Shown here piece after piece: positions 35,605-46,582 of a DNA stretch of 64,000 bases. The notes below the pieces were generated by a model. That model was not told the origin of the DNA, ran no database searches, and saw only the letters and a list, made by a program, of their open reading frames with translations. The position numbers and the translations under genes are program-made. Origin of the DNA: Agelas oroides. Its lineage: Eukaryota; Porifera; Demospongiae; Agelasida; Agelasidae. Where the stretch lies: contig OX422198.1 of assembly GCA_949130485.1 (NCBI GenBank), positions 2,235,262 through 2,299,261 of the forward strand, written 5' to 3'. The first letter of the stretch is position 1, and every line of letters begins with the position of its first letter.

Positions 35605-37674
35605 GTGTGCAAAGTAGACCTAGCACTCAGAGGCATGGAGACAGTGGATCGTTCACCAGAGTTCCACATGGAGGAGATTGAGTTGAGATCTCTGAGTGAG
35701 CCTGCTGACACTGAGACCTCAGGAGGAAGGCCAGCTGAGGCCAGTGCTGAGACCTCAGGAGTAAAGCCTGTTGAGGACGGACACACAACCTCACCAACAA
35801 GCCACACTGAGCTTACCAAGAGAACACCAACCTGGAAAGTGGTTTACTATGGCTCAGCTCTTATAATGGTGGTGGCAGTTTGGACCATGGCATTATTACC
35901 ATCTATTCTTATCTTCAGCATTGTGAGATCACCTGTTCAGGTAATTTATATGTACAGACCAGGGTATCTCACAATTACGTGAATCCACATCTTGGGGTGA
36001 TGATAGTAACCAGTCATATATACAAAGTACCTGTTACATGGTTAAAGCACAATTACCAAATATGGCACATTTGTGACATGAAGCGAAGCGTTACAACTAG
36101 ACAGAGTTTGCATCACTATATAATTACATTAATGTGCAGAGCTTTATGGCTCACTTTTGGAAGGTCAATGCAAACAGCAGTATATGTATATATATGGGAC
36201 TTTAGTTAGAAGCGACTCATGGTTGTTATCGCAATGTTTAGCACCTCTGCACTGTATTATAACCCCCACCCATGGTCCCTATCAAGACACACCTTGCCTA
36301 CCTACTTCACTATACCATGCAGTAAAGAACATTGGTGCCATTCTTTATGGTTACCTGATCTAGCCAAGTATAGAAGTTAGCTGGGTTTGTTTATATAGCT
36401 CACCTTTATGTGGTTTCAATGACCATGCACCAAGTTGGTTGGGTAGGCGAAATAATTAGAGATGCAGCTATTTTATTGTTAGTTGAACACAGTTCTTGCA
36501 GTGGCGGATTTAGGGGGGGTAATGGGGGTGCAAATGCACCCCCCTTTGGTGGCTAGTAAAGTACTTTTGCGTACATAACTGCACAAGTCCATCAAATGAT
36601 TATGCAGCAGTGGCATGCAGCAACAACAACCAGGCACAGTTACACACTCATGTATCAGTTCCTTACTGATCTCCAGATGTTTGACTAGGCCTAGAGTTGC
36701 TTTGAGATATTCAGTTTGGACTTCCGGCTATTTGCACTAGCTAGCGGAAGTGACCGGAACTGGGCGTGGCAACCCCAAAATTTTCGGGTGCGCTTCACGT
36801 GCCAGTGGCTGAACCCCCTTTCTAAATTTCTAAATTCGCCACTGTCTTGGGAGAAGCCAGACATGTTTACCTAGATATCTCCAAGGAAATAGACACCACC
36901 TTTGAATAGTAGCCATACCAAAATGAACAGTATAAAAAAATAGTAACTGCACCATCGTAATCCAGAGTTTTTTAAATAAAATACATGCATACCTATACAA
37001 ATTAACATCTGTATGCCAGTAATGACATCTCCTGCCACCCTTTAGGCACCCTTGGCAGAAGCATATACTGTGAATCTGACCAACACCACACCAAACTGCT
37101 CTCTATACATAGGAGACAGAGGTAACTCAGATAATGTACATGTTAATACATTGTGCTGTCTAACAACCTACAGTTGGACTGATATGTCATTGATCTGAAA
37201 AATCAATCTGTGTGCTGACCTTCACTAGCTACACTGTACAGAAGGATTCCTTCCTATAAAGAAGCAAATCTGGGTTGTGATGTTTTAAAATTTTCGCGGT
37301 TTTCGTGGATTTGTCCCCGCCCGCGAAAATTTTAATCCGCAAAACTAAATTTTACGTCATTGATAATGGCAATTGGATCGAAATCCGCGAAAATTTAATC
37401 GCGAAAACTTAGTCGAATGAGTTTCTGCGAAAATTTTATCCCGCGAAACTTTCTAGCTATACGGTATCAGTTATTTTGAAGTGAGGCCCTTCCCTCCTAC
37501 ATCATCTCACATCCACCAAACAATATTCACAATCCCAGGTATTATTTTTTACCACACTTCTGCTTATTGTCAAAAATGAAGAACGCTTGGGAGTTATGTT
37601 TTCAAATGTTTCTGCTTATTGGGGTGAGCCTGAGCGAGCCCCAACCTAGCGGGACTGCATTGCACACGTGTGTG

Positions 37675-37724
<50 letters not shown>

Positions 37725-40700
37725 GCCATATACTGTAAATCATTAATGAGCACATGTAATATTTCACGAAGCTTGAATACCCTTGCGTGTAATTTTTGAG
37801 TTCAGTCGGTGAAGAGCTACTGCCAGAGTGCAGCATCAAGTGTCAAAGAGACCCGGGAGTGAAGACAACTCAAGTTGATGTTCAGATGGCAAACTTCTGG
37901 TTTGTGCAACTGTATGCCAGACCAGGGCAGGCTGCTCACAGATGGTAATTACGTCCGGTGGTTGAGGTCACTTCACATAAGGGCTATATATAAACGACCT
38001 TCATAAGCACCAGTTTTTCAGCTGATGATCAGTGTGAAGTTTAGTTCATGCCTGTGTAACTCTAGTAGCTGCCCTGGGTGGTGGAGAGGCTATAATTTGT
38101 TGGCATTAATACATTACGATGATCACCTCTCTATCTGGTGCACAAGAAGTTGGCCATACTTAGCTATACCTTACGAAGTTTTGCTTATCACAGTCATGTA
38201 ACATCAGACAGTGACAAATCCTGCTGTTAAGCATGATATGTGTGCCATGAGAGAGCAATTAATCAGCAATGTACTGCTCAGGCTTGCCCAAGGATGATGA
38301 ATTGTCTGACTAGTTAAATAACTAGCATGCAATGTTTTCGGGACATGTGCAAGCAGGCCATGCTCCATCCCACAAGTCCCTCTACATTTTGTTGCGAGGA
38401 TGTACTTGACTACCGTACGTAGTTCTTCTAAAAATTTCGGCAGAAATGTTATTAATTTCGATTCCTCCTTGCTACTTGTGTATCTATTACTGATCTTTGC
38501 ACTGATAAACAGTTGTAAGAAAGAAGTCAGTGCTATGTAGGTCTGTCTTGCAACAAGGTTAAAATGTTTTGGAGTGCAGATGAGTATATCATCTGATCCT
38601 CCCTACAGCTTTATTGATAAGGCAAACTTACCCAATGAAGAGCCTATTTGCCCCCAAGCCCCGAATCCACACAGGAATCATTACTTGCACATTTCATTGT
38701 AGTACTTAGAACTCCAGTTGTAGTGGAGGGTGCCATTCAATGTTAACAGTGTAGTGACTGGCATTGGCATTATTTGCATGCAGTGGAGGAGTGGGCACAT
38801 TGAACAATAATTGTGAGGGTCTGTATACAGTGAAAAATACTCACACCAAAATTCTTCCACTTTGTCTTTAGATTCAAGTGGAATTTTATCACCCAATCAA
38901 AGTCTTCTGACTGCAGAATCCAGCTCCAGTAATGAAAGTGCTACAGTTGGCTCAAACTGCAGCAGGGAATGTAGTGATGGGTTCTATCTACACCAAGAAC
39001 TTGGTTCATGCAGACCTCAATGTGCTATCTGGGAACTCACATCTTCGACTACTGGTTTTGCATTAAGCATCACAGCACTGTGCCTTGCAACAATTTCTAT
39101 AGTTGTAGCTTTTGTCATTATAGCACTTCAGTGGAAAACGTAAGTTTGCTACAGCAAATAATTTGCAACTATCACATAGGTGAGGCTATAGCTTGAGCAA
39201 ACTTCACATTAACAGGAATGTATTGCAAACGTGTGTGTATGTTTGCCACCACTTACCTGAAATTCAATGCACTGATTTAAACATTTCACAACTTTGTCAC
39301 AGCTGAGATCACTAGTGAATGGCTATTTCCAGACTGCAGTATCAGCATGAAAGCACAAGAGGACTCAAGTTGAAGCATGCATGCATGACTACTACTGTTC
39401 TCTGTATCATGACGGACATAGGTAGCTAAGGGCCATGTATGAATAACACTCAGGAAAGAACTTGTACAGCTGTTGAGGTTGCTTCAGGTAGCTAAGGGCC
39501 ATGCATGAATGAAGCTTGTACACAGCTGAGATTCAGTGCATCATTTGAGTGTGAGACATAGCCGATGTGCCTGTGTAGCCACATTAGCTGCCCTTGCCAG
39601 AAATGGCTGCATTATCTGAATGAGTGATAGCCTACCTCTGGTGAAGGCTAGTGGTGTAACTATATGTGCTAATACCGATATATTGTATCAATTTGCCTTT
39701 GGTTTACACTATACCGATTAGGTCATAACCACATCCATCATTCATAGCTCACTGCACATGTGCATTTAGTGCTTTAGCTCGTGGTGCATGATGGCAGCAA
39801 CTGGGTGTAGTAGTGATGAATCCACTTCCACTATCTCAGGGCTTGGGTTCTATGCCGGTTTAAAAGGCTCAAAGGGGCCTGTGTGGAAGTATTTTAACTT
39901 CGAACTAGATGAGAATGGACGACCTGTTGATCCCAATCGTGTCATTTGTATTTTGTATGCTCCTCGTTACAACATAGATAACGGTTTATATTATCTATGG
40001 TTACAAGAACTGAATGTGGTCTAATCATAGATATAGTGCTAACAAAGTAAGTTGCAAGATACGGATTGAACTTCTGCTGCCAATTTACATGACTACTGAA
40101 GGCTACCTATACTTGTTGCACACATAATGTATTGGCTTTTTAGTTGCCCATCATGCTAATGATGTAAGGACTTGTGCACAAAGCAGCTTGTGTTCACCAT
40201 TAACAGCAGACAATGACAAACCTTACTGCTAAAGCTATATACATGCATAGATTGTGTGACATGACAAAATATAAAAACTGGCAGTGTGCTGCTTGTTCAG
40301 GCTCACACTGTGATGATAAAGTGTAGTTATTATGATGATTGAAGTCTAGTTATTATGGTCAATCTGGTTCTTATTATAAAAACCATTTGCCCATATAGGA
40401 CAGATGATTGGTAACCTGAGAATACATGTAATAAACTGGGGGTGATGTGCAAGTAGGCATACAATAGTAGTTTCTACTAGGAATGAACTATTCTGTGGTA
40501 AAGACTAGCAGTTTGTTTTGTTGCCAATCTTGAAGTTGCTGAAAAAACTATGTTTCCTGCTCCTTTAGGTTGCCTTTCACTTCATTTTTTCTCATCTTTG
40601 CACTCATTGACATCTTCATCATTGGTGAGAATTCAACCTTCACAACTGTATGTAGTTCTTGCATTTTCATATATTGCAATGTTTTGTGCATTCTCTTTAC

Positions 40701-43700
40701 ATGCAGTCCTCCTTGTGGGGCTAGGAAATATCCAGATGTGGTTCTGCAATTCAGTGGATTTAATAGACAGTGTGCTCAACGCATCTCCCTTCTGCACCCT
40801 GAGAGGTATCTAGCGACTTGCTTGCTGTTGTTATAAATTAACCCTTTAAACACTGATGATGCCTATATGTGTTGTCTGATGTTGGCCACATGGTTATCAG
40901 TTGGTGCAATGTGTTTTGAAATAAGGTTTGCACTAGCAAAATGGTTGGAATAGGGGGAGGTGGGTGGATATAGTTATGACATGCTGTACACATGGCAGCT
41001 GCCCTTGGCTGGCTGTAGAATATCCTTGGTCGCCACTGACTAAACTATTTCTCACCTTGTTGGCACAATTGGGTGTAGAAACCACTCCTCTTCCCTTGTT
41101 GGGGCAACATTTCTGGCACTGTAGGCGGTTTTCAGTCAGGAGGAGTGTTCACGGGCCAGAAAGCCTGGTCCAGCAACAGGGACTTCCAGTTCTCTATCTC
41201 AATTGAAGTGCTTCTCTGAGGGTGTCGTCTGGATATGCAGGACCTCCTTCACCAGCGTTTGTTCACACTTCTTCACTTTCGGATTCAGTCAAAAACGTTG
41301 GCAAGTTACTTTTCGAGCTCAAGTTTGTAGCAGACAACCTTCCTGTTCATTTATGCAGAAGCCAACAGAGAAGTCACTGATAGTGACCAGTTCATTAAGT
41401 TTTTTACCTGACTCCCAACAGTGCCAAATGATGATCAGTAGGAAGAGATTAATCTACACCAGTATCATTTTAAAAAGTGTCACAAGTTTCAGCCAGGATT
41501 TGAACTTGGGTCTTCCGAGTGCTGGTCAGACACTCTTACCACTGAGTTCCTGAAGCTTTGGCAAATGCATGTGGAGCAGAGGATAGATGGTAGATTTTCA
41601 CAGACATGGTTTGATTCTCAGGCTGGATCTCTATTGACTCTGCGTGGTCAGTATTGAAATGCTGTCTACTCAAACCAGGAAACTGGGTATTAGCTACAGT
41701 CACTTGCATGTGCCATCATGACCTTCATATCAGTGGTTTAAAAAAATCGCACGTTCTCATCTTTAGCAAATGTAAGTACCTTCAAGTTAAGATAGCAAGT
41801 TTGTGCACTGTAAAATCCAGTGTTACCATAGGTCCAAATGATTGATGGCAAATGTTTGGCCCTGTGCATATCCCGTACATTAGCTCCCGACCTTATCACT
41901 TGCACAGTAGATACTTCAATGATAACTGTTTCAAGCTGTGGTGTCAAACTTCAGTAAGGCCTCTCAGGCTGGTAAAGGAGTGCTACAACATTGGTCATGC
42001 ACGTGCACTTTTGTGACTTTTCATTCATTCATTCATTCATTCATTCGTTAATTACTACAGATTTTTTCTTTCCACTTGGGGGCGAAATTTTACAGCATAG
42101 AGTTGAAATGTTGAATGCGGCATGACAGAAAAAGAGATCCAACCCAAGGTTCAAACCTTAAAATAGAGCTGGAAATAGAACTTTGTCTGTAGATATATCC
42201 TCTACTCCAATGCTAGAGCTTCGAATGACCAGTTGATAAATGTATCTTACTGGCATTCAGACCAATCTTCAGATCCTGGCCTGATCTCATGTGTTATTTT
42301 TTCAACTTAGCAAATACTCTCCTGAAGCACAAAGTCAACAACGTTAGCACATTTTGACAAATGTGTACTACCTTGTCTAGCACAGCATAGTAAGGGGTTG
42401 TAGTCTGAACTTGTGCAGATAAATTGGGGCAAATTTTCAAAATTTTATTATGCATAACATTTCAACCAATGTGATCTTCTTTAGATGTACCACAGCTAGT
42501 TCCTCACTCTTAGATTCTGCATCTGCGTACATAGGTATAATTGTATACTACGTATGTATCATCTGTCCAATCCAAATCCTGCTATTCTATTGTCTGTTTA
42601 CATACCGTAGTGTCCCGCTAATACGCCCCCTTCGAAAATACGCCCCCCCCCTCTTTTCCGCCAAAGTTCCTGCACAGGGTAGTTTGACTCGTTATAACGC
42701 CCCCCGGTGAGCGTCTTCTGGAACATCAAAACTACACGTGCTTACTATACGTTGCAAGTGCGTTCAGTAAGACTATAGTAGTCGGTGAATCTTTTAGAAA
42801 AGCCGGTTAGATGTTCCAAGTTTTAAGCTGCTAGTTTAGCAAACAGGTTTATCAGTCTGTCAAGGTGTTTTTGTTTCCCTCTGAAGATGTACACGCACGG
42901 AACCACGAGTCCTTTCCCATCAACTTCAGAACGTCTTCTGTCACCATTGACGATGCAAGTCATCTCGCTGCCACTCTTGTGCAAGAAATACCAGCAGACT
43001 CTGGAAATTTCCCGTGGTACATGACCGACAGTGTTGCCGTTCTTGAGGACAGCTACAGCGAAGTCGTCGTGAATGTTATTGACCTCGCGTTGAACTGGCA
43101 GCTCTTCTCCGATGTAGGGAGACCACGCAGCTTTGTAAACGTGATGTCCGCGAACAGTACTCTCGATCCTGAAAGTCGTCGCCATAGTTAGTTGGAAGTG
43201 TCCTAATTGCGTACATAGCACTTGCGTAAAATCTTTTGGGGGGGGCTTATAGTCGAGACTAATTGCATCCTCGAATATAAGCCCCCCCCCCACTTTAGGC
43301 GGGATGTAGTGTACAAAATGGGGAGGCGTATTAACGGGACACTACGGTACTTATTTTATGTTGCTAGGTGGTTGCTATGCATAGTAAATCTACTCTACAA
43401 ACTAGTGAGATGCTGCATCATCCTTGGGTGAGCCTCAGTAAGTAGCTGATAGAGCAAATTTTATAGCTAAAATGCCTACGTGTAGGTGACCACTCATGCT
43501 GACAATGCAGCTATTTGTCTAGCCAGAGGAGCTAGCTACTACTATGGCTACACGAGCTAAGCTTCACACTCAAATCATGAGCAATCAGGGGAATCCCTGC
43601 GTGTGCTGTGTGTCAGCTGTCTGGCTTGTTGTTCACTCGCAGCCTGCCTTGTCACACGACCATCAGACTCATAGCATAGATTGTTCAGAAAGTAAGTTGC

Positions 43701-45647
43701 CATACATGCTGCACACACATTCAACTTTAGTCATCTTCACTCCCACTTTCACGCCATTACTACACTAATAGTATGGCAGTAGCCCTTCACTCGTTCTTGT
43801 ACCTACACATCAGCATGGGCAGGCCTGTAGCCAGGATTTTCAGAAGGGGGGTACATGGATGTCTGATGTGTACATCATGAGCAATCAGTGAACCACGTCT
43901 TCCTTACAGAAGAGACCTAGATGCTATCCGTAAAGGCATCCACTTCGCAGGATGCATTTCAGCCAATACCAGGCCCCCATTAGCTGCACTGGGGTGACTG
44001 GGAGATGTGGACTGCATGCATAATCATACAAGACTAGGGGGTGTGAGGGCATGCTTCCCTTGAAATTTTTTAGATATTAGATGCTCTGAAATTGCTTCTG
44101 AGACCATTTTGGGACAGAAGCAGAGCCATGATAGCTACATGACTCAAAGTGTATTGCATCCAATTTTGACTGTCCATATTTGCATTTGCTAAGCATGCAT
44201 TTTCAGAAAGATAGTGTGACGCCAGGTTGTTCAGTTGCAACTTCATTGTTGGCAGTGATTCACTAGAAGGACAACTCTCGAGTGCCTGAAATAGCAATTT
44301 ATTTACATAGTCCTTACATCCATAAAAAGCATTCAAAGGGTGCTTACAACAGCCCTTTTGCTGAGAATGGCTGTGTACTGTAAACAACAAGAGAGTGCAA
44401 TAATTGGGACAAGCCTGAGCAAGCCCCACACTAGCGTGACTTCATTGCGACATGCGTGTGCATGTTTGCTTGCTTGGACCAACCACTTACCGTGAATCAA
44501 CTTTTTACTCAACACCAATACATGCGAAATTAGCTAGCCAGCTGGTTTAGCCTCATACCCCCCATGCAAACAACAGAATGACGTTAAGAAAGTTGTACTG
44601 GCTAGCTATGTCCAATTTACCAGGGCTAAACGACTCTCTAGCTGTACAACCACCTAGGGACACACAATTTATCAAATTACATTTTGCCCATTTGAGATGT
44701 AACTGCTTTATGGGCACTTGGGCATGGTGCATCCTCATGCCTTGTGCTTATAAATTAGTTACAACCCTCACAGATGTGATACAACTAGTACATAAAGCAC
44801 TAATGATTTACATCAACTTCATTCCATATAGGTCTTCTTATTACGTACATTGTACACCAGATTCCACTATGGGCAATCTTCTATGTGGCTGTTCTCTTCT
44901 GGGCAGTAGTGTCCCCTTTCCAGTACCAAACCTTAAAAAATACAGGACATTTGAAGTATGTCTACATTGCAATGATCATAGCTGGTGTTCTCCTGCCCTG
45001 TGTGCCTGCAGTTATCAATTTGTCATTTGGATATGGAATAATGAACTTTTCACCCATGAGGTGTGGATTAGCTGTACAAGATGTGGGTTTTTATGCTGAT
45101 GCATTGACTGAAGGAGTTAAAGTTGCCATATTAGGAACTCTGCAGGCAATTGTCTTCTTGAAGTTGACAAAGGTATGTACTACTACAATAATTGGACTTG
45201 TTGCAGGCTTCATTCAGTTTTATGTGTGTGTGTGAGAAGAAATTTACATAATCCCTTCTAGCGTGCTGTAAAGAAGTACACGGAGAAGGGAAATGACGGA
45301 CACGTATCCTGGGCACAAAAAAAGATTCTTGTGTTTCTACTTTGGACACTGGTAATAAGTTGCCTAAACTCAGCTCTAACTGCTTATCTGTCAGCAACAG
45401 TGAACTCAACAGACAGGTACTTCAAGACTACTTTCTGTGTGAGGCTAGAGGCAGTCATGCAGAGTGTGATGCCAATGAAGTGGCTAATGTACTACGGACT
45501 AGCAACGGTTTGCTAACTACGCTTCTTATTGTGGCTGCTCTGTATCCTGCCATCCTACTACCATTTGTTGTGAATGTCAAAGAACTTAAAAAGAGTTGTA
45601 TGCATATGTACAGTTTGCTCAGAACCTCTTGTGTCAGCAAAAAATAG
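35605..45647 (+). CDS. 7TM receptor-like gene, copy 2, with a 1-bp frameshift in the last exon
   Basis: Exons 35605-35940, 37046-37121, 38872-39139, 40569-40624, 40707-40805, 44832-45172, 45262-45647. A splice acceptor at 35604 suggests an upstream 5'UTR exon; I choose ATG 35635 (METVDRSPEF) because it opens a Ser/Glu-rich cytoplasmic tail matching the one copy 1 keeps. Membrane anchor at about residues 68-97, ectodomain with several NxS/T sites and CSRECSDGFYLHQELGSCRP, then TM1-TM6. Phases match copy 1. From ATG to 45647 the exons sum to 1532 bp, one base short of a whole number of codons: near 45409-45416 one base is missing relative to copy 1. As read, translation leaves the conserved frame before TM7 and stops at 45516 (466 aa instead of about 510). 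The conserved frame continues to 45647 and codes well (CEARGSHAEC, TM7, Lys-rich tail). Either a recent null allele or a sequence error. Confidence 0.78.
36499..36844. mobile_element. MITE, CAGTGGCGG ends, 5-bp TSD
   Basis: CAGTGGCGGATTTAG at the left, AAATTCGCCACTG at the right; TCTTG at 36494-36498 and 36845-36849. Related in its termini to the MITE at 19273. In intron 1 of receptor copy 2. Confidence 0.82.
37280..37470. mobile_element. Short CGCGAAAATTTT-rich MITE-like segment
   Basis: Contains five CGCGAAAA or TTTTCGCG motifs in both orientations, ending TAGCTATACGGTA. Self-complementary overall, without clean termini. Confidence 0.45.
37619..38291. mobile_element. TIR element, GGGGTGAGCCTGAGCGAG ends, copy C
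   Basis: TTGGGGTGAGCCTGAGCGAG at the left, CTGCTCAGGCTTGCCCAA at the right. Contains a (TTGC)n run. Between the second and third exons of receptor copy 2. Confidence 0.7.
37672..37722. repeat. (TTGC)n microsatellite
   Basis: About eleven uninterrupted TGCT/TTGC units inside TIR element copy C. Confidence 0.95.
39788..40024 (+). pseudogene. BED-type zinc-finger remnant (hAT transposase N-terminus)
   Basis: 78-aa ORF with GSKGPVWKYFNFELDENGRP followed by VDPNRVIC. The W..F....(E)..G....C pattern is the first half of a zf-BED finger as found in hAT transposases; the second Cys and the His pair are lost in the diverged tail. No transposase core follows. Lies in an intron of receptor copy 2. Confidence 0.55.
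40842..41170. mobile_element. TTAA-flanked MITE (piggyBac-like), eroded copy in receptor copy 2
   Basis: TTAA at 40838-40841 then CCCTTTAAACACTGATGA and a diverged version of the first two thirds of the 11035 element (TCAGTTGGTGCAATGTGTTT, GGGGGAGGTGGGTGG). The right end is not recognisable. Same intron and orientation as the copy at 11035. Confidence 0.7.
41486..41556 (-). tRNA. tRNA-like cloverleaf, probably a tRNA relic or SINE head
   Basis: On the minus strand, 41556-41486 folds as a 7-bp acceptor (one mismatch), D stem ACTC/GAGT around AGTGGTAA, anticodon stem TCTGA/TCGGA with 7-nt loop CCAGCAC, and a T arm with TTCAAAT loop. Box A (CTCAGTGGTAAGAG) and box B (GTTCAAATCC) are near consensus. 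The loop lacks the universal U33, so a functional tRNA is unlikely; the nominal anticodon would be AGC. A SINE tail-like (CATT)n run lies at 42020-42046, and a similar ATTAATTAACTAAA..CACTTGG segment at 54290 supports a SINE family. Confidence 0.4.
42603..43349. mobile_element. TIR element carrying a HIRAN-like ORF
   Basis: Left end TACCGTAGTGTCCCGCTAAT at 42603 and right end, whose reverse complement is TACCGTAGTGTCCCGTTAAT, at 43349 form near-perfect TIRs of about 28 bp; if TA is the target duplication the element is 42605-43347. It lies in the fifth intron of receptor copy 2 and holds one ORF on the minus strand. Near its right end (43241-43295) is a small palindromic segment bounded by C- and G-runs. 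No transposase is present, so it depends on another source for movement. Confidence 0.75.
42823..43185 (-). CDS. Small HIRAN-like domain protein inside a TIR element
   Basis: 120-aa intact ORF; I take ATG 43185 (MATTFRIEST) because the open frame upstream of it runs into low-complexity element sequence. Residues 8-18 are STVRGHHVYK-like, and residues 37-58 (NNIHDDFAVAVLK..TVGHVP) match the core of HIRAN domains, which in HLTF/Rad5 relatives bind DNA 3' ends; the tail has VPCVYIFRGK. There is no helicase or other fused domain, so it is a stand-alone HIRAN-like protein. It is carried between TIRs in an intron, on the strand opposite the host gene. A broken relative lies at 5522-5700. The domain call is by motif only. 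Confidence 0.6.
   Translation of the reverse strand: MATTFRIESTVRGHHVYKAAWSPYIGEELPVQREVNNIHDDFAVAVLKNGNTVGHVPREISRVCWYFLHKSGSEMTCIVNGDRRRSEVDGKGLVVPCVYIFRGKQKHLDRLINLFAKLAA
43820..44330. mobile_element. Partial copy of the 2347-3574 element
   Basis: Left end CAGGCCTGTAGCCAGGATTT, then deleted middle, then 44050-44330 matching 3030-3330. The right end is missing. Located in the intron before the 341-bp exon of receptor copy 2. Confidence 0.75.
44332..44831. other. Intron sequence before the 341-bp exon of receptor copy 2
   Basis: Contains a GACAAGCCTGAGCAAGCCCC fragment (44408) of the GGGGCGAGCC TIR family; otherwise nothing assigned. Ends at the acceptor CATTCCATATAG. Confidence 0.5.
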
Positions 45648-45904
45648 TTATACTGACATATTATATTTATGTAACTAGGACTCTCAAGAAAATCAATTAT
45701 AGTGTATTGCATATTCTGTATTCCCCTGGTATACATTCCAGTGATACTATCTCCTCCTGACCCTACATGTTGTGCAAGACTTTCTGGGAACTGTGTGGAG
45801 TTATTGTATGGAAGCCTTACTGGCCCTTCCCTACACAACTCTACCATGCCTCTATCTCACTCTGTATGATTCTACCCTACTGTACCCTAGTGTACCCTCC
45901 TTTA

Positions 45905-45988
45905 CAGAGGGACATGTACATGGATAGCAACAGAAGGACAGGGATAGGGACAGAGATAGGGACAGAGACACAGACAGGGACAGGAAGT
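45905..45988 (+). repeat. Short GGGACA hexamer remnant behind receptor copy 2
   Basis: A short run of GAAGGACAGGGATAGGGACA-type units about 260 bp after the copy 2 stop, same strand and relative position as the large satellite behind copy 1. The shared TATTGCAT..TCTGTATTCC sequence between gene and array in both flanks supports common ancestry. Confidence 0.85.
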
Positions 45989-46056
45989 AATATAGTGGTG
46001 ATACAGCTATACATGTTCATGTCAGAAAAATTAGGCATGTTCATTTGGACACGTAC

Positions 46057-46244
46057 AAATGGGTGCAATTTCAGGTGCACAATGGAGATGCACAATGAGT
46101 ACAATTTCAGGTGCACAATGGAGATGCACAATGAGTACAATTTCAGGTGCACAATGGGTACAATTTCAGGTGCACAATGAGTACAATTTCAGGTGCACAA
46201 TGGGTACAATTTCAGGTGCACAATGAGTACAATTTCAGGTGCAC
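46057..46244. repeat. 23-bp minisatellite
   Basis: AATGRGTACAATTTCAGGTGCAC repeated; the first two units carry an extra 12 bp (AATGGAGATGCAC). In the tail-to-tail gap between receptor copy 2 and the Pmp-like gene. Confidence 0.95.
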
Positions 46245-46582
46245 TATACAGGTTTGGGTATAGCTACAAACTTGTACCTTCAAAATTGTACGGATTGGGT
46301 TTAGATACACAAAAATATACACTCTTGGCCAGGAGATAACACCCTTGCCTCAGTCAGTTATCACAACTTCTGTACAATAGATTCTAGCTGTAGACTAATA
46401 TTTAACATGGTTTCAATGAAAGTTTCCTCACACTTAAAATCATAAATGGAAACATTTACACGTTACAAGTGACCTGCATCATAAAAATTAACTTCAGTTT
46501 CAAAACTTAACCTACTAGCTAGTCTATAATCCACTGTTAGTTGTATTTGTAGGAATACACACATGTACATTGAGTAAGAAGC

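Noticed and set aside
40550..40836. Apparent frameshift between two overlapping frames in the fourth exon of receptor copy 2
   Set aside because: Explained by an 82-bp intron (GTGAGAATTC to ACATGCAG) with an equivalent 76-bp intron in copy 1.
42865..43191. 108-aa + strand ORF
   Set aside because: Shadow of the HIRAN-like ORF on the other strand.
44578..45099. 173-aa + strand ORF with its own ATG
   Set aside because: It reads the 341-bp receptor exon in the wrong frame plus intron sequence; the correct frame is fixed by copy 1.
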